Source: JAYUJH01 sp043765375
GTDB lineage: Bacteria > Pseudomonadota > Alphaproteobacteria > Rickettsiales > UBA998
Direction of reading: 5' to 3'
Length of the DNA stretch: 64,000 nt
Assembly (NCBI GenBank): GCA_043765375.1
Contig: JAYUJH010000041.1
Span: 1 to 64,000, forward strand
The translations under genes were made by a program, and so were the position numbers. The notes beneath the pieces are model-generated. The model saw only the letters and a program-made list of their open reading frames with translations, was not told the DNA's origin and did no database searches. Positions 25,717 through 34,874 of this stretch are shown here, one piece after another. Positions within the stretch are counted from its first letter, which is position 1. Each line of letters starts with the position of its first letter.

Positions 25717-28700
25717 ATGGCGTCAATTATCTTATCAGCAGCGGGAGCAGCAGTTGGAGCAGGCTTGCCCGTGGTGGGCCCTGTGATTGGCGCAACCATA
25801 GGGCGGGCGATTGGTGCAAGCGTTGGCGGAGTGGTTGATAATGCGATCTTTGGTGAACCAACAAGGCAAACACAAGGGGCGAGATTGAGTGACCTTGGGG
25901 TGCAAGTTTCAACTTATGGCAAGGTAATTCCATTAATTTATGGCACAATTCGGCTTGCTGGTAATGTGATTTGGGCGACTAAAATCAAAGAAACTGCCAC
26001 CACCACAACTAGCCGTTCGGGCGGTGGCAAGGGCGGTGGAGGGGTGAAAACTTCAGCGACAAATTATAGTTATTCAGTATCACTGGCAATTAGCATATGT
26101 GCGGGTGAGGTGAGCGAAATTATTCGCACATGGGCAGATGCAAAATTATTGAACTCCAGCTATGGAACTTATCGGGTTTATAAAGGGACGGAAGCACAAT
26201 TGCCTGATTCACTGATTGAAGCATTTGAGGGGGTAGGTAAATGCCCTGCTTATCGTGGGTTGGCTTATGTGGTGATTGAGGATTTTCCGCTAGCAGATTT
26301 TGGTAATCGTATTCCTAACTTCACATTTGAGGTTAAGCGCAAGGTTCGCACTCCAGATTATGAAGGGCAGACAACGGAAGAAATGGTCAAAGCAATGACA
26401 ATAATTCCCGGGGCGGGCGAGTTTGTTTATGATACTGTTAAACAAACAAAAATCCAAGGTGAATATGCGGGTGCGAGTTTTGCACAAACAGCTTTGCAAC
26501 AGCCTATCAATTATCATACTAATGAAGATGATACGAATGCGATTGTGGCAATAAACCAACTTGCTGAAACATGTCCAAACTTGGAGTGGGTGAGTGTGGT
26601 GGTGACATGGTTTGGCGATTCACTCAATGCGGGGGCGTGCAAGATTTTGCCAGCGGTGGAATATAAGAATGCAATTTCAAGCCCGAATGATTGGCTAGTT
26701 GCGGGATATAATCGTGGCAATGCAAGGCAGATGACGTTGGTTGATGGCAGCCCCCGCTATGGTGGAACTCCAAGTGATGCAAGCGTGGTGCGGTTGGTGG
26801 CAGCATTGCGGGCGCAAGGTTATAAGGTGATGTTTTATCCAATGTTTTTTATGGATTTAGCAAGCAAGCCATGGCGGGGGCGGGTGACTGGTTTGCCTGC
26901 TGATGTGGCAAGTTTTTTCATTAAGCCAGAGGGTTATAATGCGTTTATTAACCATTATGCAGGATTAATGCAAAATAAAGTGGATAGCTTTGTGATTGGC
27001 TCAGAGTTGATTGGATTAACCAAAGTTGCATCATCGGCGGGGGTTTATCCTGCGGTTGATGCTTTAGTGGGGTTGGCTAGCACAGTGAAGGCGGTGATGG
27101 GGGCTGTGACAAAGATAACTTACGCTGCGGATTGGTCTGAATATCACCATAGTGATGGCGGGTGGTATAATATGGATTCTCTATGGGCATCGCCGAATAT
27201 TGATGTGATTGGGATAGATGCTTATTTTCCGTTGACTAATTCTTCACAAGCAGAACTTGGCTATGGGTTGCAACCCGTGATGAATGGTTGGGGGCAGGGT
27301 GAAGGTTATGATTATTATTATACGGATAATTCACGCACCAACACTGCACCACTTGGGGCGGCTTATGCGTGGAAAAATATTGATTGGTTTTGGAGGAATG
27401 ATCATTATAATCCAAATGGTGCAAAAACGGCGTGGGTGCCGCAATCTAAGAAAATATGGTTCACGGAATATGGATTTCCAAGTGTTGATGGTGCGTCTAA
27501 TCAGCCAAATGTATTTTATGATCCAACAAGCTCGGAGAGTTATTTTCCAAGGCTTTCAAATGGGTTGGTGGATTTTCGGGCGCAACGAACAGCAATCACA
27601 GCAACGATAGCGCATTTTAAGAATAGTGCATTTTTGGAGCAAATGTTTTTGTGGACGTGGGACGCTCGCCCCTTTCCATATTTTCCTGATTTGCGTAATG
27701 TGTGGGCAGATGGTGGCGTATGGGTGACGGGGCATTGGGTGAGTGGCAAGTTTGGTATGTCAGGGTTGGCTGGAATTGTGCGTGATATTTGCATAAAAGC
27801 GGGGCTTGATGATGCACAAATTGATGTTTCACGCTTAACTGAGCAAGTGGAAGGCTATATTATTTCAGGGCGCACCACAGCTTATGATGCGTTGCAGGAG
27901 TTGATGCAAGCATATTTCTTTGATGCGGTGGAGAGCGAACAAACATTGCGGTTTGTGCCAAGGGGAGCTGTTGGGGCTGGAAGTTCTATAATAATTCAGG
28001 CAGATGAATTATTATTTGATGGCAAAAATGAAGCATTACAAAAAACTCGTCGTCATGAGTTGGAATTACCACATTTATGTGAAGTATTATATTTAAGCAG
28101 GGCAAGTGGTTATCAAATTGGAACTGCTCGGGCAACTCGGCAATTGACGCAAAGCAAAAATAAATACGCGCTTAATTTGCCAATTGTGATGTCAGCAACA
28201 GATGCAAGCGCAATTTCAGAGAAATATTTATATTTAACATGGCTGGCACGCACGGCTTATCGGTTTTCGCTTGATAGGAAATATAGTGCATTGCAACCAA
28301 CTGATGTTATCACTATCATTGAGCAGGGTATATCATCGCAAATGCGCATCATTAAAATGGTGCATGATGCAGGGCGAACAGTGATTGACGCAGTTTCAGA
28401 AAATATTGCATTATATCAACCAAGCCGCATTGCGGAGCAATTACCACCATCAGTTGCAATTGCTGTGAAAATTGCTGAAACTGAATATGAATTATTGGAT
28501 ATTCCAGCTTTGCCAAGTGATTTATCCACCCAATCAGTGATGAGGGTCGCTGCTGTTGGTGTGGCAAGCGGTTGGAGTGGTTGTGCGATTTATTCGGCGC
28601 AAACTAGCAATGATTATGTGCGGTTGGGTGATGTTGCAAGCGGGAGCATATTCGGCAAAGTGCAAGCAATTCCAGCTAATTTTGCGGGGGGGAATATATT

Positions 28701-29400
28701 TGATGAAACAAGCGTGATTAGCGTGTTGTTGATTGCGGGGGGAGAATTGCAAAATGTGAGCGAACTTGCATTGTTAAATGGCGAGAATGCTGCATTAATT
28801 GGTGATGAGATTATTCAATTTATGAATGTGGAGATGTTAGGTGCGGGTAAATATCGGTTGCGACGATTATTGCGGGGCAGGCTTGGCACAAACTGGGCGA
28901 TGAATATTCATAATGTGGGTGAGCGATTTGTGTTGCTGGGAACGGAACTTGGCAGCATTAGCGTTGCACCTGCAAATATTGGGGTGACAAAGTCATATAA
29001 AGCGGTCAGTTTTGGGCAAAGTTTGGGGGAGGTGCAACCACGCAATTTCAGTTTTAATGCGGTATGTCTGCGCCCTTATGCGCCTGTGCATCTCCAGATT
29101 TCAGGCGTTGCGGGTGGAAATATCAGTATAATATGGGTGCGATGTGATAGACTTTATGGTGCGTGGCGAGATTCTATGGATATTGGTTTGAGCGAGGCGC
29201 AGGAATTATATGATATTGAGATATATATTGGCGGGGTGTTGAAGCGCAAAACGCAAACGAATAATCCGTTATTTAATTATTCACCCGCAATGCAAGCGAT
29301 TGATGCAGTTGTGGCGGGTAATTTAATGCTGGTTAAGATATGCCAAATATCCAATATAGTTGGGGCTGGATTATCAGTAGAATTAGTGCAGATTATTTGA
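25717..29400 (+). CDS. Gene-transfer-agent/phage tail hub protein, RcGTA gp15-type (GTA TIM-barrel-like)
   Basis: The 1227-residue protein matches the large gene product 15 of Rhodobacter-type gene transfer agents in layout. It has a Gly/Ala-rich hydrophobic start (residues 1-45), an N-terminal tail-domain (VIPLIYGTIRLAGNVIWATKI), and a central glycoside-hydrolase-like TIM barrel (about 290-700; SPNIDVIGIDAYFPL, KKIWFTEYGFPSVDG). These are followed by the putative phage tail domain and C-terminal region (RRLLRGRLGTN). In RcGTA this protein forms the tail-tip megatron that contacts the recipient. The neighbouring GTA genes (gp12-gp14, capsid, terminase) are not here. This is common in lineages where GTA genes are scattered, but it could also be a relic. 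The frame is intact throughout. Confidence 0.9.
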   Translation: MASIILSAAGAAVGAGLPVVGPVIGATIGRAIGASVGGVVDNAIFGEPTRQTQGARLSDLGVQVSTYGKVIPLIYGTIRLAGNVIWATKIKETATTTTSRSGGGKGGGGVKTSATNYSYSVSLAISICAGEVSEIIRTWADAKLLNSSYGTYRVYKGTEAQLPDSLIEAFEGVGKCPAYRGLAYVVIEDFPLADFGNRIPNFTFEVKRKVRTPDYEGQTTEEMVKAMTIIPGAGEFVYDTVKQTKIQGEYAGASFAQTALQQPINYHTNEDDTNAIVAINQLAETCPNLEWVSVVVTWFGDSLNAGACKILPAVEYKNAISSPNDWLVAGYNRGNARQMTLVDGSPRYGGTPSDASVVRLVAALRAQGYKVMFYPMFFMDLASKPWRGRVTGLPADVASFFIKPEGYNAFINHYAGLMQNKVDSFVIGSELIGLTKVASSAGVYPAVDALVGLASTVKAVMGAVTKITYAADWSEYHHSDGGWYNMDSLWASPNIDVIGIDAYFPLTNSSQAELGYGLQPVMNGWGQGEGYDYYYTDNSRTNTAPLGAAYAWKNIDWFWRNDHYNPNGAKTAWVPQSKKIWFTEYGFPSVDGASNQPNVFYDPTSSESYFPRLSNGLVDFRAQRTAITATIAHFKNSAFLEQMFLWTWDARPFPYFPDLRNVWADGGVWVTGHWVSGKFGMSGLAGIVRDICIKAGLDDAQIDVSRLTEQVEGYIISGRTTAYDALQELMQAYFFDAVESEQTLRFVPRGAVGAGSSIIIQADELLFDGKNEALQKTRRHELELPHLCEVLYLSRASGYQIGTARATRQLTQSKNKYALNLPIVMSATDASAISEKYLYLTWLARTAYRFSLDRKYSALQPTDVITIIEQGISSQMRIIKMVHDAGRTVIDAVSENIALYQPSRIAEQLPPSVAIAVKIAETEYELLDIPALPSDLSTQSVMRVAAVGVASGWSGCAIYSAQTSNDYVRLGDVASGSIFGKVQAIPANFAGGNIFDETSVISVLLIAGGELQNVSELALLNGENAALIGDEIIQFMNVEMLGAGKYRLRRLLRGRLGTNWAMNIHNVGERFVLLGTELGSISVAPANIGVTKSYKAVSFGQSLGEVQPRNFSFNAVCLRPYAPVHLQISGVAGGNISIIWVRCDRLYGAWRDSMDIGLSEAQELYDIEIYIGGVLKRKTQTNNPLFNYSPAMQAIDAVVAGNLMLVKICQISNIVGAGLSVELVQII

Positions 29401-29523
29401 ACAATAGTTGATTTTAGCAATAATTATTTGCATTATGTTGCCCCTTGACCTTAAATTGTAATAATTAAATGGTAATGTAATTTTATTGGTAAAAATATTA
29501 ATTATATATAGAGGTTGAGTGTT

Positions 29524-29877
29524 ATGGCAGAAGATGGAAATTTTGGTAGAAAAGCTGGTGAAATTGCTAGTGATATAGGTAAGGGTATTAGCGATGTATT
29601 TGGGCCAGTTTTGAAATGGATTTCAACGGACGGTTTGAAGATGGCTGGCGATGCCTTAAAGACGGTTACTAGCGGTTTGGGAGATATGGTTCAATCAATT
29701 GCGAAATCTATGAGTGGTGGCAAAAAAGATAATAGTGATGTGGCACTTGCTCCAGAAGCGGCGGCGGCTGTTGGATTTGGTAATAGTGCAAAATCTCCTG
29801 CGGTGCAAAGCTCTGGTGGAGTTGCGCCTGCTCTATCACCTGATGCAACAGATAAAAGTGCTTCTCAACAAAGATAA
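29524..29877 (+). CDS. Unknown 117-residue Gly/Ala/Ser-rich protein next to the GTA gene
   Basis: ATG 29524 has a GAGG ribosome site nine bases upstream; a TTG at 29515 is also in frame but would overlap that site. The product begins with an amphipathic helical segment (DIGKGISDVFGPVLKW, then LKMAGDALKTVTSGLGDMVQSIAKSM) and ends in a low-complexity Ala/Ser/Pro/Gly tail. It has no obvious membrane span or signal peptide. It lies 123 bp after the GTA tail gene on the same strand. Composition resembles the tails of the products at 6123-8533. I cannot assign a function. Confidence 0.6.
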   Translation: MAEDGNFGRKAGEIASDIGKGISDVFGPVLKWISTDGLKMAGDALKTVTSGLGDMVQSIAKSMSGGKKDNSDVALAPEAAAAVGFGNSAKSPAVQSSGGVAPALSPDATDKSASQQR

Positions 29878-30004
29878 TAAAATTAATAAATATTGCGTTT
29901 GTGTTAATTTATGATGCGATGCAATGTTTTGTGGTTGCTTTTTGGTGAAAAAATGGTTATTATGTGCTTATTGTTAATGAATAGTTAATTATTAATTTGT
30001 TGAG

Positions 30005-30036
30005 TTAGTAAAGCATCAAATTAGTAAAATACTAAA
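30005..30036. repeat. 16-bp x2 tandem repeat
   Basis: Two adjacent units, TTAGTAAAGCATCAAA and TTAGTAAAATACTAAA, lie in the 237-bp AT-rich gap before galU. Confidence 0.6.
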
Positions 30037-30114
30037 TTGATGAAATATTAACTGATAATTTTATATTAATAATTACATACAAACCATACCACACATAAAC
30101 CATTAGGCACATTT

Positions 30115-31029
30115 ATGAAAAAAATTAAGAAGGTAGTATTCCCCGTCGGTGGGCTTGGCACAAGATTTTTGCCAGCCACCAAATCTATGCCTAAAGAAAT
30201 GATGCCAGTGGTTGATAAGCCATTAATTCATTATGCTTTTGAAGAAGCTCGTGACGCTGGAATTGAGGAGTTTATTTTCATAACAGGGCGTGCGAAAAAT
30301 GCGATTTTTAACCATTTTGATCATAATTATGAATTGCAACGAATATTAAACGATAAAGATAAGCAAGAGGAATTGCATCAAGTTCGTGGTTGGATGACAG
30401 AACCTGGGTCAATGGTGTTTATACGTCAGCAAGAGCCAAAAGGCTTGGGTCATGCTATTTGGTGCGCCAGAAATGTGATTGGGGATCAACCATTTGCGGT
30501 GATTTTAGCTGATGATTTGATTATGTCGCAAACGCCGTGCATTCAACAATTAATAGAATTATCAGAACGTTATGATAATAAGGCGAATATTGTTGCGGCA
30601 ACTCGTGTGGAGGAATCGCAGACTAATAAATATGGAATATTGCAACCAAGTGGAATTGATGGCAAATGCGTCACGGTGAGCGGATTGGTGGAAAAGCCAG
30701 CGCCCGCCGATGCACCATCTAATATTGCGATTATCGGGCGATATATATTGCAACCAAGCATTTTTAGCTATCTTGAAAATCAACAAACAGGGGCAGGCGG
30801 TGAGGTGCAAATCACCGATGCAATTAGCCGTTCAATTGGTGAACATCAAGTTTTGGGTTGCCTATATGAAGGAGAGCGATTTGATTGCGGTGATAAAGCT
30901 GGATTCATCAAGGCAAATATCGCTTATGCTTTGAAAAATGCGGAAATATCAGGGGCAGTTGCGGATTATATCCGTGAATTGCAAACCTCGCATCAATCGC
31001 TAAATATCAAGTTTGTTGATGCTGCTTAA
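30115..31029 (+). CDS. galU: UTP-glucose-1-phosphate uridylyltransferase
   Basis: GalU makes UDP-glucose from UTP and glucose-1-phosphate, feeding exopolysaccharide and LPS synthesis. The 304-residue protein starts with the nucleotidyltransferase signature FPVGGLGTRFLPATKSMPKE and MMPVVDKPLIHYAFEEA, with GLGHAIWCAR, FAVILADD and VEKP further on, and a GERFDCGDKAGF end. The ugd gene follows 120 bp later, so the pair supplies UDP-glucose and UDP-glucuronate. Confidence 0.96.
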   Translation: MKKIKKVVFPVGGLGTRFLPATKSMPKEMMPVVDKPLIHYAFEEARDAGIEEFIFITGRAKNAIFNHFDHNYELQRILNDKDKQEELHQVRGWMTEPGSMVFIRQQEPKGLGHAIWCARNVIGDQPFAVILADDLIMSQTPCIQQLIELSERYDNKANIVAATRVEESQTNKYGILQPSGIDGKCVTVSGLVEKPAPADAPSNIAIIGRYILQPSIFSYLENQQTGAGGEVQITDAISRSIGEHQVLGCLYEGERFDCGDKAGFIKANIAYALKNAEISGAVADYIRELQTSHQSLNIKFVDAA

Positions 31030-31082
31030 AAGTTGTGGATTGCAACTTTTGCAACTAAAAACTTGTGCAAAACTTATAAAAC

Positions 31083-31120
31083 GCATAATAATTAAGAATA
31101 TGCATAACAACTAAGAATAT
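31083..31120. repeat. 19-bp x2 tandem repeat upstream of ugd
   Basis: GCATAATAATTAAGAATAT is followed directly by GCATAACAACTAAGAATAT (17 of 19 identical) in the galU-ugd gap. Confidence 0.75.
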
Positions 31121-31149
31121 AATTAATCACCATTTGAGGAAATAAATTA

Positions 31150-32520
31150 ATGAAAATCGCAGTAATTGGAACAGGCTATGTTGGCTTGGTGAGTGGAACA
31201 TGTTTTGCTGAGCTAGGGTTTAATGTGATATGCGTTGACAAAGATAAGCGCAAAGTGGCAAGCCTGCAACAAGGGATTGTGCCAATTTATGAGCCAGAAC
31301 TTGAGGAGTTGATTAAGAAAAATGTGGCAGCGGGCAGGTTGCACTTCTCGGATAATTTGAGTGAATCAATCCAAGGGGCAGAGGTGATAAGCATTGCCGT
31401 TGGAACGCCTACTCGCAAGCAAGATGGCAATGCGGATTTGACTTATGTTTATAATGTAGCGCGTGAAGTGGCATCAAGCCTTAAACATTATGCGGTGGTG
31501 GTGACAAAATCAACAGTTCCAGCGGGGACAAATCAAGAAATTAAGCGGATAATTCAAACAGCGAACTCTAAGGCAGAGTTTGACATTGCCTCCAACCCTG
31601 AGTTTTTGCGTGAAGGCAGTGCGGTTGATGATTTCTTAAACCCTGAACGAGTGGTGCTTGGCACAGAAACAAAGCGGGCGCAGGAAGTTTTAGCACGGCT
31701 TTATGCACCAATTGAGGCGAAGGGTTCGGTGATTTTGCATACTGACATAACTTCCGCGGAATTGATTAAATATGCGTCCAACACATTTTTGGCAACTAAG
31801 GTGAGTTTCATCAATGAGATGGCGGATTTATGCGAAAAAGTTGGTGGAAATATTGAAGATGTAGCTCGTGGAATGGGAACTGATTCTCGCATTGGTATGC
31901 GCTTTCTTGCCCCCGGCCCTGGTTATGGTGGGTCGTGTTTCCCCAAGGATACTCTGGCAATGGTGCATATTGGGGAGCGTGCGCTAAGCCCAATCACCAT
32001 TGTTGAGGCGGTGATTGCGGTTAATCGCTCCCGTCCGCACCGCATGGTTGCCAAGGTGATTGATGCAGCGGGTGGAAATGTGCGGGGCAAAAATATTGCA
32101 TTGTTGGGGCTAGCGTTCAAGGCGAATACTGACGATGTGCGTGATTCGGTAGCGATTATTATTGCGGAGGAATTGGCTCGCCATGGGGCAAATATAGTGG
32201 CTTATGACCCGAAAGGAATGCCGCATACGAAAGAGATTTTGGGTGATTTAATCACTTATGTTGATTCAACTGATGCGGCGTTGACTGGTGCGGATTTATG
32301 CGTGCTTGCAACGGAATGGAAGGAGTTTGCACAATTAACGCCAGAGCGCATCATTGAATCGCTTAAACAACCATTATTGATTGATTTGCGCAATTTGTTT
32401 GACCCGCAAATAATGGCGGAGGCGGGCGTGATTTATCATTCGGTGGGGAGGCAATTTATCTGCCCTGTTGAAGTGAAAAAACAAATTGAGGCGAAAAATA
32501 ATTCTCAGAAAGTGGCTTAA
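31150..32520 (+). CDS. ugd: UDP-glucose 6-dehydrogenase
   Basis: This enzyme oxidises UDP-glucose to UDP-glucuronate with two NAD. The 456-residue protein begins with the Rossmann motif GTGYVGLVSGTCFAELG. It contains TKSTVPAGT, NPEFLREGSAVDDF, the substrate lysine in ELIKYASNTFLATK and the catalytic cysteine in GPGYGGSCFPKDT. The C-terminal UDP-binding domain (LGLAFKANTDDVRDS) is complete. A GAGGA ribosome site precedes the ATG. The C-terminal tail is about 20 residues longer than in many homologues. Confidence 0.96.
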   Translation: MKIAVIGTGYVGLVSGTCFAELGFNVICVDKDKRKVASLQQGIVPIYEPELEELIKKNVAAGRLHFSDNLSESIQGAEVISIAVGTPTRKQDGNADLTYVYNVAREVASSLKHYAVVVTKSTVPAGTNQEIKRIIQTANSKAEFDIASNPEFLREGSAVDDFLNPERVVLGTETKRAQEVLARLYAPIEAKGSVILHTDITSAELIKYASNTFLATKVSFINEMADLCEKVGGNIEDVARGMGTDSRIGMRFLAPGPGYGGSCFPKDTLAMVHIGERALSPITIVEAVIAVNRSRPHRMVAKVIDAAGGNVRGKNIALLGLAFKANTDDVRDSVAIIIAEELARHGANIVAYDPKGMPHTKEILGDLITYVDSTDAALTGADLCVLATEWKEFAQLTPERIIESLKQPLLIDLRNLFDPQIMAEAGVIYHSVGRQFICPVEVKKQIEAKNNSQKVA

Positions 32521-32888
32521 TTTGTGCAAAAATAAGGTTTGTTGTTGAGTTTATCATACCGTATTGATGTGATTTTTGTTCTGTCGTCATACCAGCTCCC
32601 GATAGGGAAAAATAGTAAAAAGCTGGTATCTATAAGGGTTTTTATTTTATTATGGATACCAGCCTTTGGCTTCCCTTCCCTTCGGGGGCTGGTATGACAA
32701 TAACTGCAAGCTGATTTTTTTACTGTTTTCCCTCATAGGGGCTGGCATGACGATAATTGCAAGTTGATTTTCTAACATTGTTTTCGTTCGGGATTTGGTA
32801 TGACACGCACCAATATCTCTGGTGGAAATAATATTATATAATAAAAAAACATTGCAAGCTGTTGATTGCACTTCTATATATATGAGCC
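32521..32888. other. 368-bp intergenic region filled with dispersed repeats
   Basis: Between ugd and the BrkB-family gene there is no credible gene. Most of the region is made of palindromic repeat units (separate entry, 32583-32804), followed by AT-rich sequence before the next start. An apparent antisense frame here is just translated repeat. Confidence 0.75.
32583..32804. repeat. Cluster of GTCATACCAG / CTGGTATGAC palindromic repeats
   Basis: At least three units lie side by side: GTCATACCAG...CTGGTATC, then GGATACCAGCC...GGGGCTGGTATGAC, then GGGGCTGGCATGACG and a diverged TTGGTATGAC. The intervening CCCTTCCCTTCGGGG and CCTCATAGGGG pieces form further stems. The same half-sites occur at 22741, 25451 and 37577. 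Confidence 0.85.
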
Positions 32889-33821
32889 ATGTTAGAGAAG
32901 TTAAAAAAGTTTGTTAAAAATATATGGGTTGTGGTTTCAGATGCCGTATCCATCGGGGTGATGAAGCATGATGCGGTGGAGTTGGCTGGTTACCTTGCTT
33001 ACCTCAATATGCTATCGTTATTTCCATTTTTAGTGTTGCTGATTTTGGGGCTTGGCTATTTGGGTGAGTTGCAAGTTGGGGCGAACTTCATTCAAAAAAT
33101 GTTTGAAAATCTGCCACCTCATGCAACTGTTGCGCTTAAGCCACGGATTGAAGAAATTATCAAGGGCCCGCCACAAGGGTTTGTGACGATTTCAATCTTG
33201 GCTTCCATTTGGACTGCATCTTCAACGGTGGAAGGTTTGCGCACCGTGCTGAACCGAGCTTATAGGGTTTATACCCCGCCCGCTTATATTTTCAGGCGAT
33301 TGCTTAGCATGGTGCAATTGCTGATTTTGATGATTATTATTATCAGTGGATTGACAATTTTGTTGGTGATGCCGTTTATGCGTGAATGGGCTAGTGCTTG
33401 GTTGAGCTCGGGGACATTATCGGCGGGAACGTTACAGGCGGGGACATTAAGTTCGGGGACATTAAGTTCAGGGACGGGATTTGGTAATACGGTATTTTTG
33501 TTTAGTGTATTTGCATTATTCGTTGTGGTATGTGTTATATATTATATATTACCAAACATTAAACAGCGTTTCATCAATGTTGCCCCCGGAGCAGCACTCA
33601 CGGTTTTGTTATGGTTATGCACTATCTCAATTTATAGTTATTATCTCTCCAAGTTTAATCAGGTTAGTGTTATTTATGGGTCACTTGGGGGAGTGATTGC
33701 GAGTTTATTATTTTTCTTTCTCGTTAATTTCTGTTTGATTATGGGGGCAGAGGTGAATTATCAATTATCACGCATATTTGGTTATGAATTGAAAGAGCGA
33801 GAACGCAAAGTTTCAAGGTGA
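32889..33821 (+). CDS. YihY/BrkB family inner-membrane protein
   Basis: The 310-residue protein has about six membrane helices and the YihY/BrkB pattern: AGYLAYLNMLSLFPFLVLL near the start, SASSTVEGLRTVLNRAY-like region (about 115-130) and ITPNxK-like VIYYILPNIKQRF, with PGAALTVLLW and VIYGSLGGVIASLLFFFL near the end. The family is present in most bacteria; the function is unsettled and the old RNase BN claim was withdrawn. Between helices three and four lies an inserted stretch of five SSGTL-like pentapeptides encoded by a 15-bp x5 tandem repeat. The ATG at 32889 lacks a clear ribosome site. Confidence 0.9.
   Translation: MLEKLKKFVKNIWVVVSDAVSIGVMKHDAVELAGYLAYLNMLSLFPFLVLLILGLGYLGELQVGANFIQKMFENLPPHATVALKPRIEEIIKGPPQGFVTISILASIWTASSTVEGLRTVLNRAYRVYTPPAYIFRRLLSMVQLLILMIIIISGLTILLVMPFMREWASAWLSSGTLSAGTLQAGTLSSGTLSSGTGFGNTVFLFSVFALFVVVCVIYYILPNIKQRFINVAPGAALTVLLWLCTISIYSYYLSKFNQVSVIYGSLGGVIASLLFFFLVNFCLIMGAEVNYQLSRIFGYELKERERKVSR
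33405..33479 (+). repeat. 15-bp x5 tandem repeat in the BrkB-family gene
   Basis: Five 15-bp units, type AGCTCGGGGACATTA, encode SSGTL, SAGTL, QAGTL, SSGTL and SSGTG in the loop between two membrane helices. The unit is a multiple of three, so the reading frame is kept. Confidence 0.9.
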
Positions 33822-33890
33822 GTATGTGACAGAAACAAGGTGATGGGCTAGCAAGTAAAGTGATAACCTAACAAAATAAATAGGTAAATA

Positions 33891-34859
33891 ATGGAACAAA
33901 ACATTATAATTAATCATGGTAAAAATACATTAATATGCGCAATGCAAGGGTTGCAAGCAGTGATTGATGGGTTGGACGAAAAGTTCATCGCTGCCGTGGA
34001 TATAATCACTTCAGCTAAGGGGCGGTTAATCGTCACGGGTATGGGCAAAAGTGGGCATATTGCGCGCAAAATTGCTGCAACATTCGCCTCCACAGGAACG
34101 CCCGCATATTTTGTTCACCCCGCTGAAGCAAGCCATGGTGATATGGGTATGATTAGCGCAGGTGATGTGGTGATGATGCTTTCAAACTCGGGCGAAACAG
34201 CGGAACTTGGCGAAATGATTGCTTATGCGAAACGGTTTAATATTGCATTAATTGCGATTGTGCGGCGGGAAAAATCCATGTTGGTGGAAGTGGCAGATGT
34301 GGCGATTGTGCTACCAGCCATTCCTGAGGCATCGCCAATTGGTGCGCCAACAACTTCCACCATGATGATGCTTGGTTATGGTGATGCGCTGGCGATGGCA
34401 GTTTTGGCGCAAAAAGGTTTCACACAGGAAGATTTTGGCGTGTTGCACCGAGGGGGTAAGCTCGGCAAGGATTTATTGCGAGTGCGTGATTTGATGCGCC
34501 CGCTTGCTGAATTGCCTCGTGAACTTCCTTTGGTGCAAGCTGATGATGCAATGAAAAATGTGTTGATGATAATGACACGTTGTGCGCTTGGTTGTGCTAT
34601 TGTCGTTGGTGCAAACAAACAGTTGCAAGGTATTATCACTGATGGTGATTTACGCCGTCATATTAATGATGATTTGATGGCAAAAAATGCAAAAGACATC
34701 ATGACAAGTAACCCGATGACGATTGCACCAAATATATTAGCAGTGGAGGCTCTGGGGATTTTGAATGAGCGTTCCATAACTTGTTTGGCGGTAACGGAGG
34801 GATTGCACCTCGTTGGATTGTTGCATATTCATGATTGTTTGCGGGCGGGAATTGCTTAA
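33891..34859 (+). CDS. kdsD: D-arabinose 5-phosphate isomerase (KdsD/KpsF)
   Basis: KdsD interconverts ribulose-5-phosphate and arabinose-5-phosphate, the first step to Kdo for LPS. The 322-residue product has an N-terminal SIS domain (about 35-180; VTGMGKSGHIARKIAATFASTGTPA, HPAEASHGDMGMI, SNSGETAE) and two CBS domains (about 200-320; ITDGDLRRH in the first). It heads a run with lptC, lptA and lptB, the standard cluster for Kdo and LPS export in proteobacteria. lptC starts 15 bp after its stop. Confidence 0.95.
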   Translation: MEQNIIINHGKNTLICAMQGLQAVIDGLDEKFIAAVDIITSAKGRLIVTGMGKSGHIARKIAATFASTGTPAYFVHPAEASHGDMGMISAGDVVMMLSNSGETAELGEMIAYAKRFNIALIAIVRREKSMLVEVADVAIVLPAIPEASPIGAPTTSTMMMLGYGDALAMAVLAQKGFTQEDFGVLHRGGKLGKDLLRVRDLMRPLAELPRELPLVQADDAMKNVLMIMTRCALGCAIVVGANKQLQGIITDGDLRRHINDDLMAKNAKDIMTSNPMTIAPNILAVEALGILNERSITCLAVTEGLHLVGLLHIHDCLRAGIA

Positions 34860-34874
34860 TAAGCATTATAGGAT

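Noticed and set aside
31028..31050. Terminator after galU (AAAAGTTG...CAACTTTT)
   Set aside because: The stem is short and A/T-rich and is not followed by a clean T run.
32650..32871. Antisense open frame of 73 codons
   Set aside because: It consists largely of translated dispersed repeat sequence.
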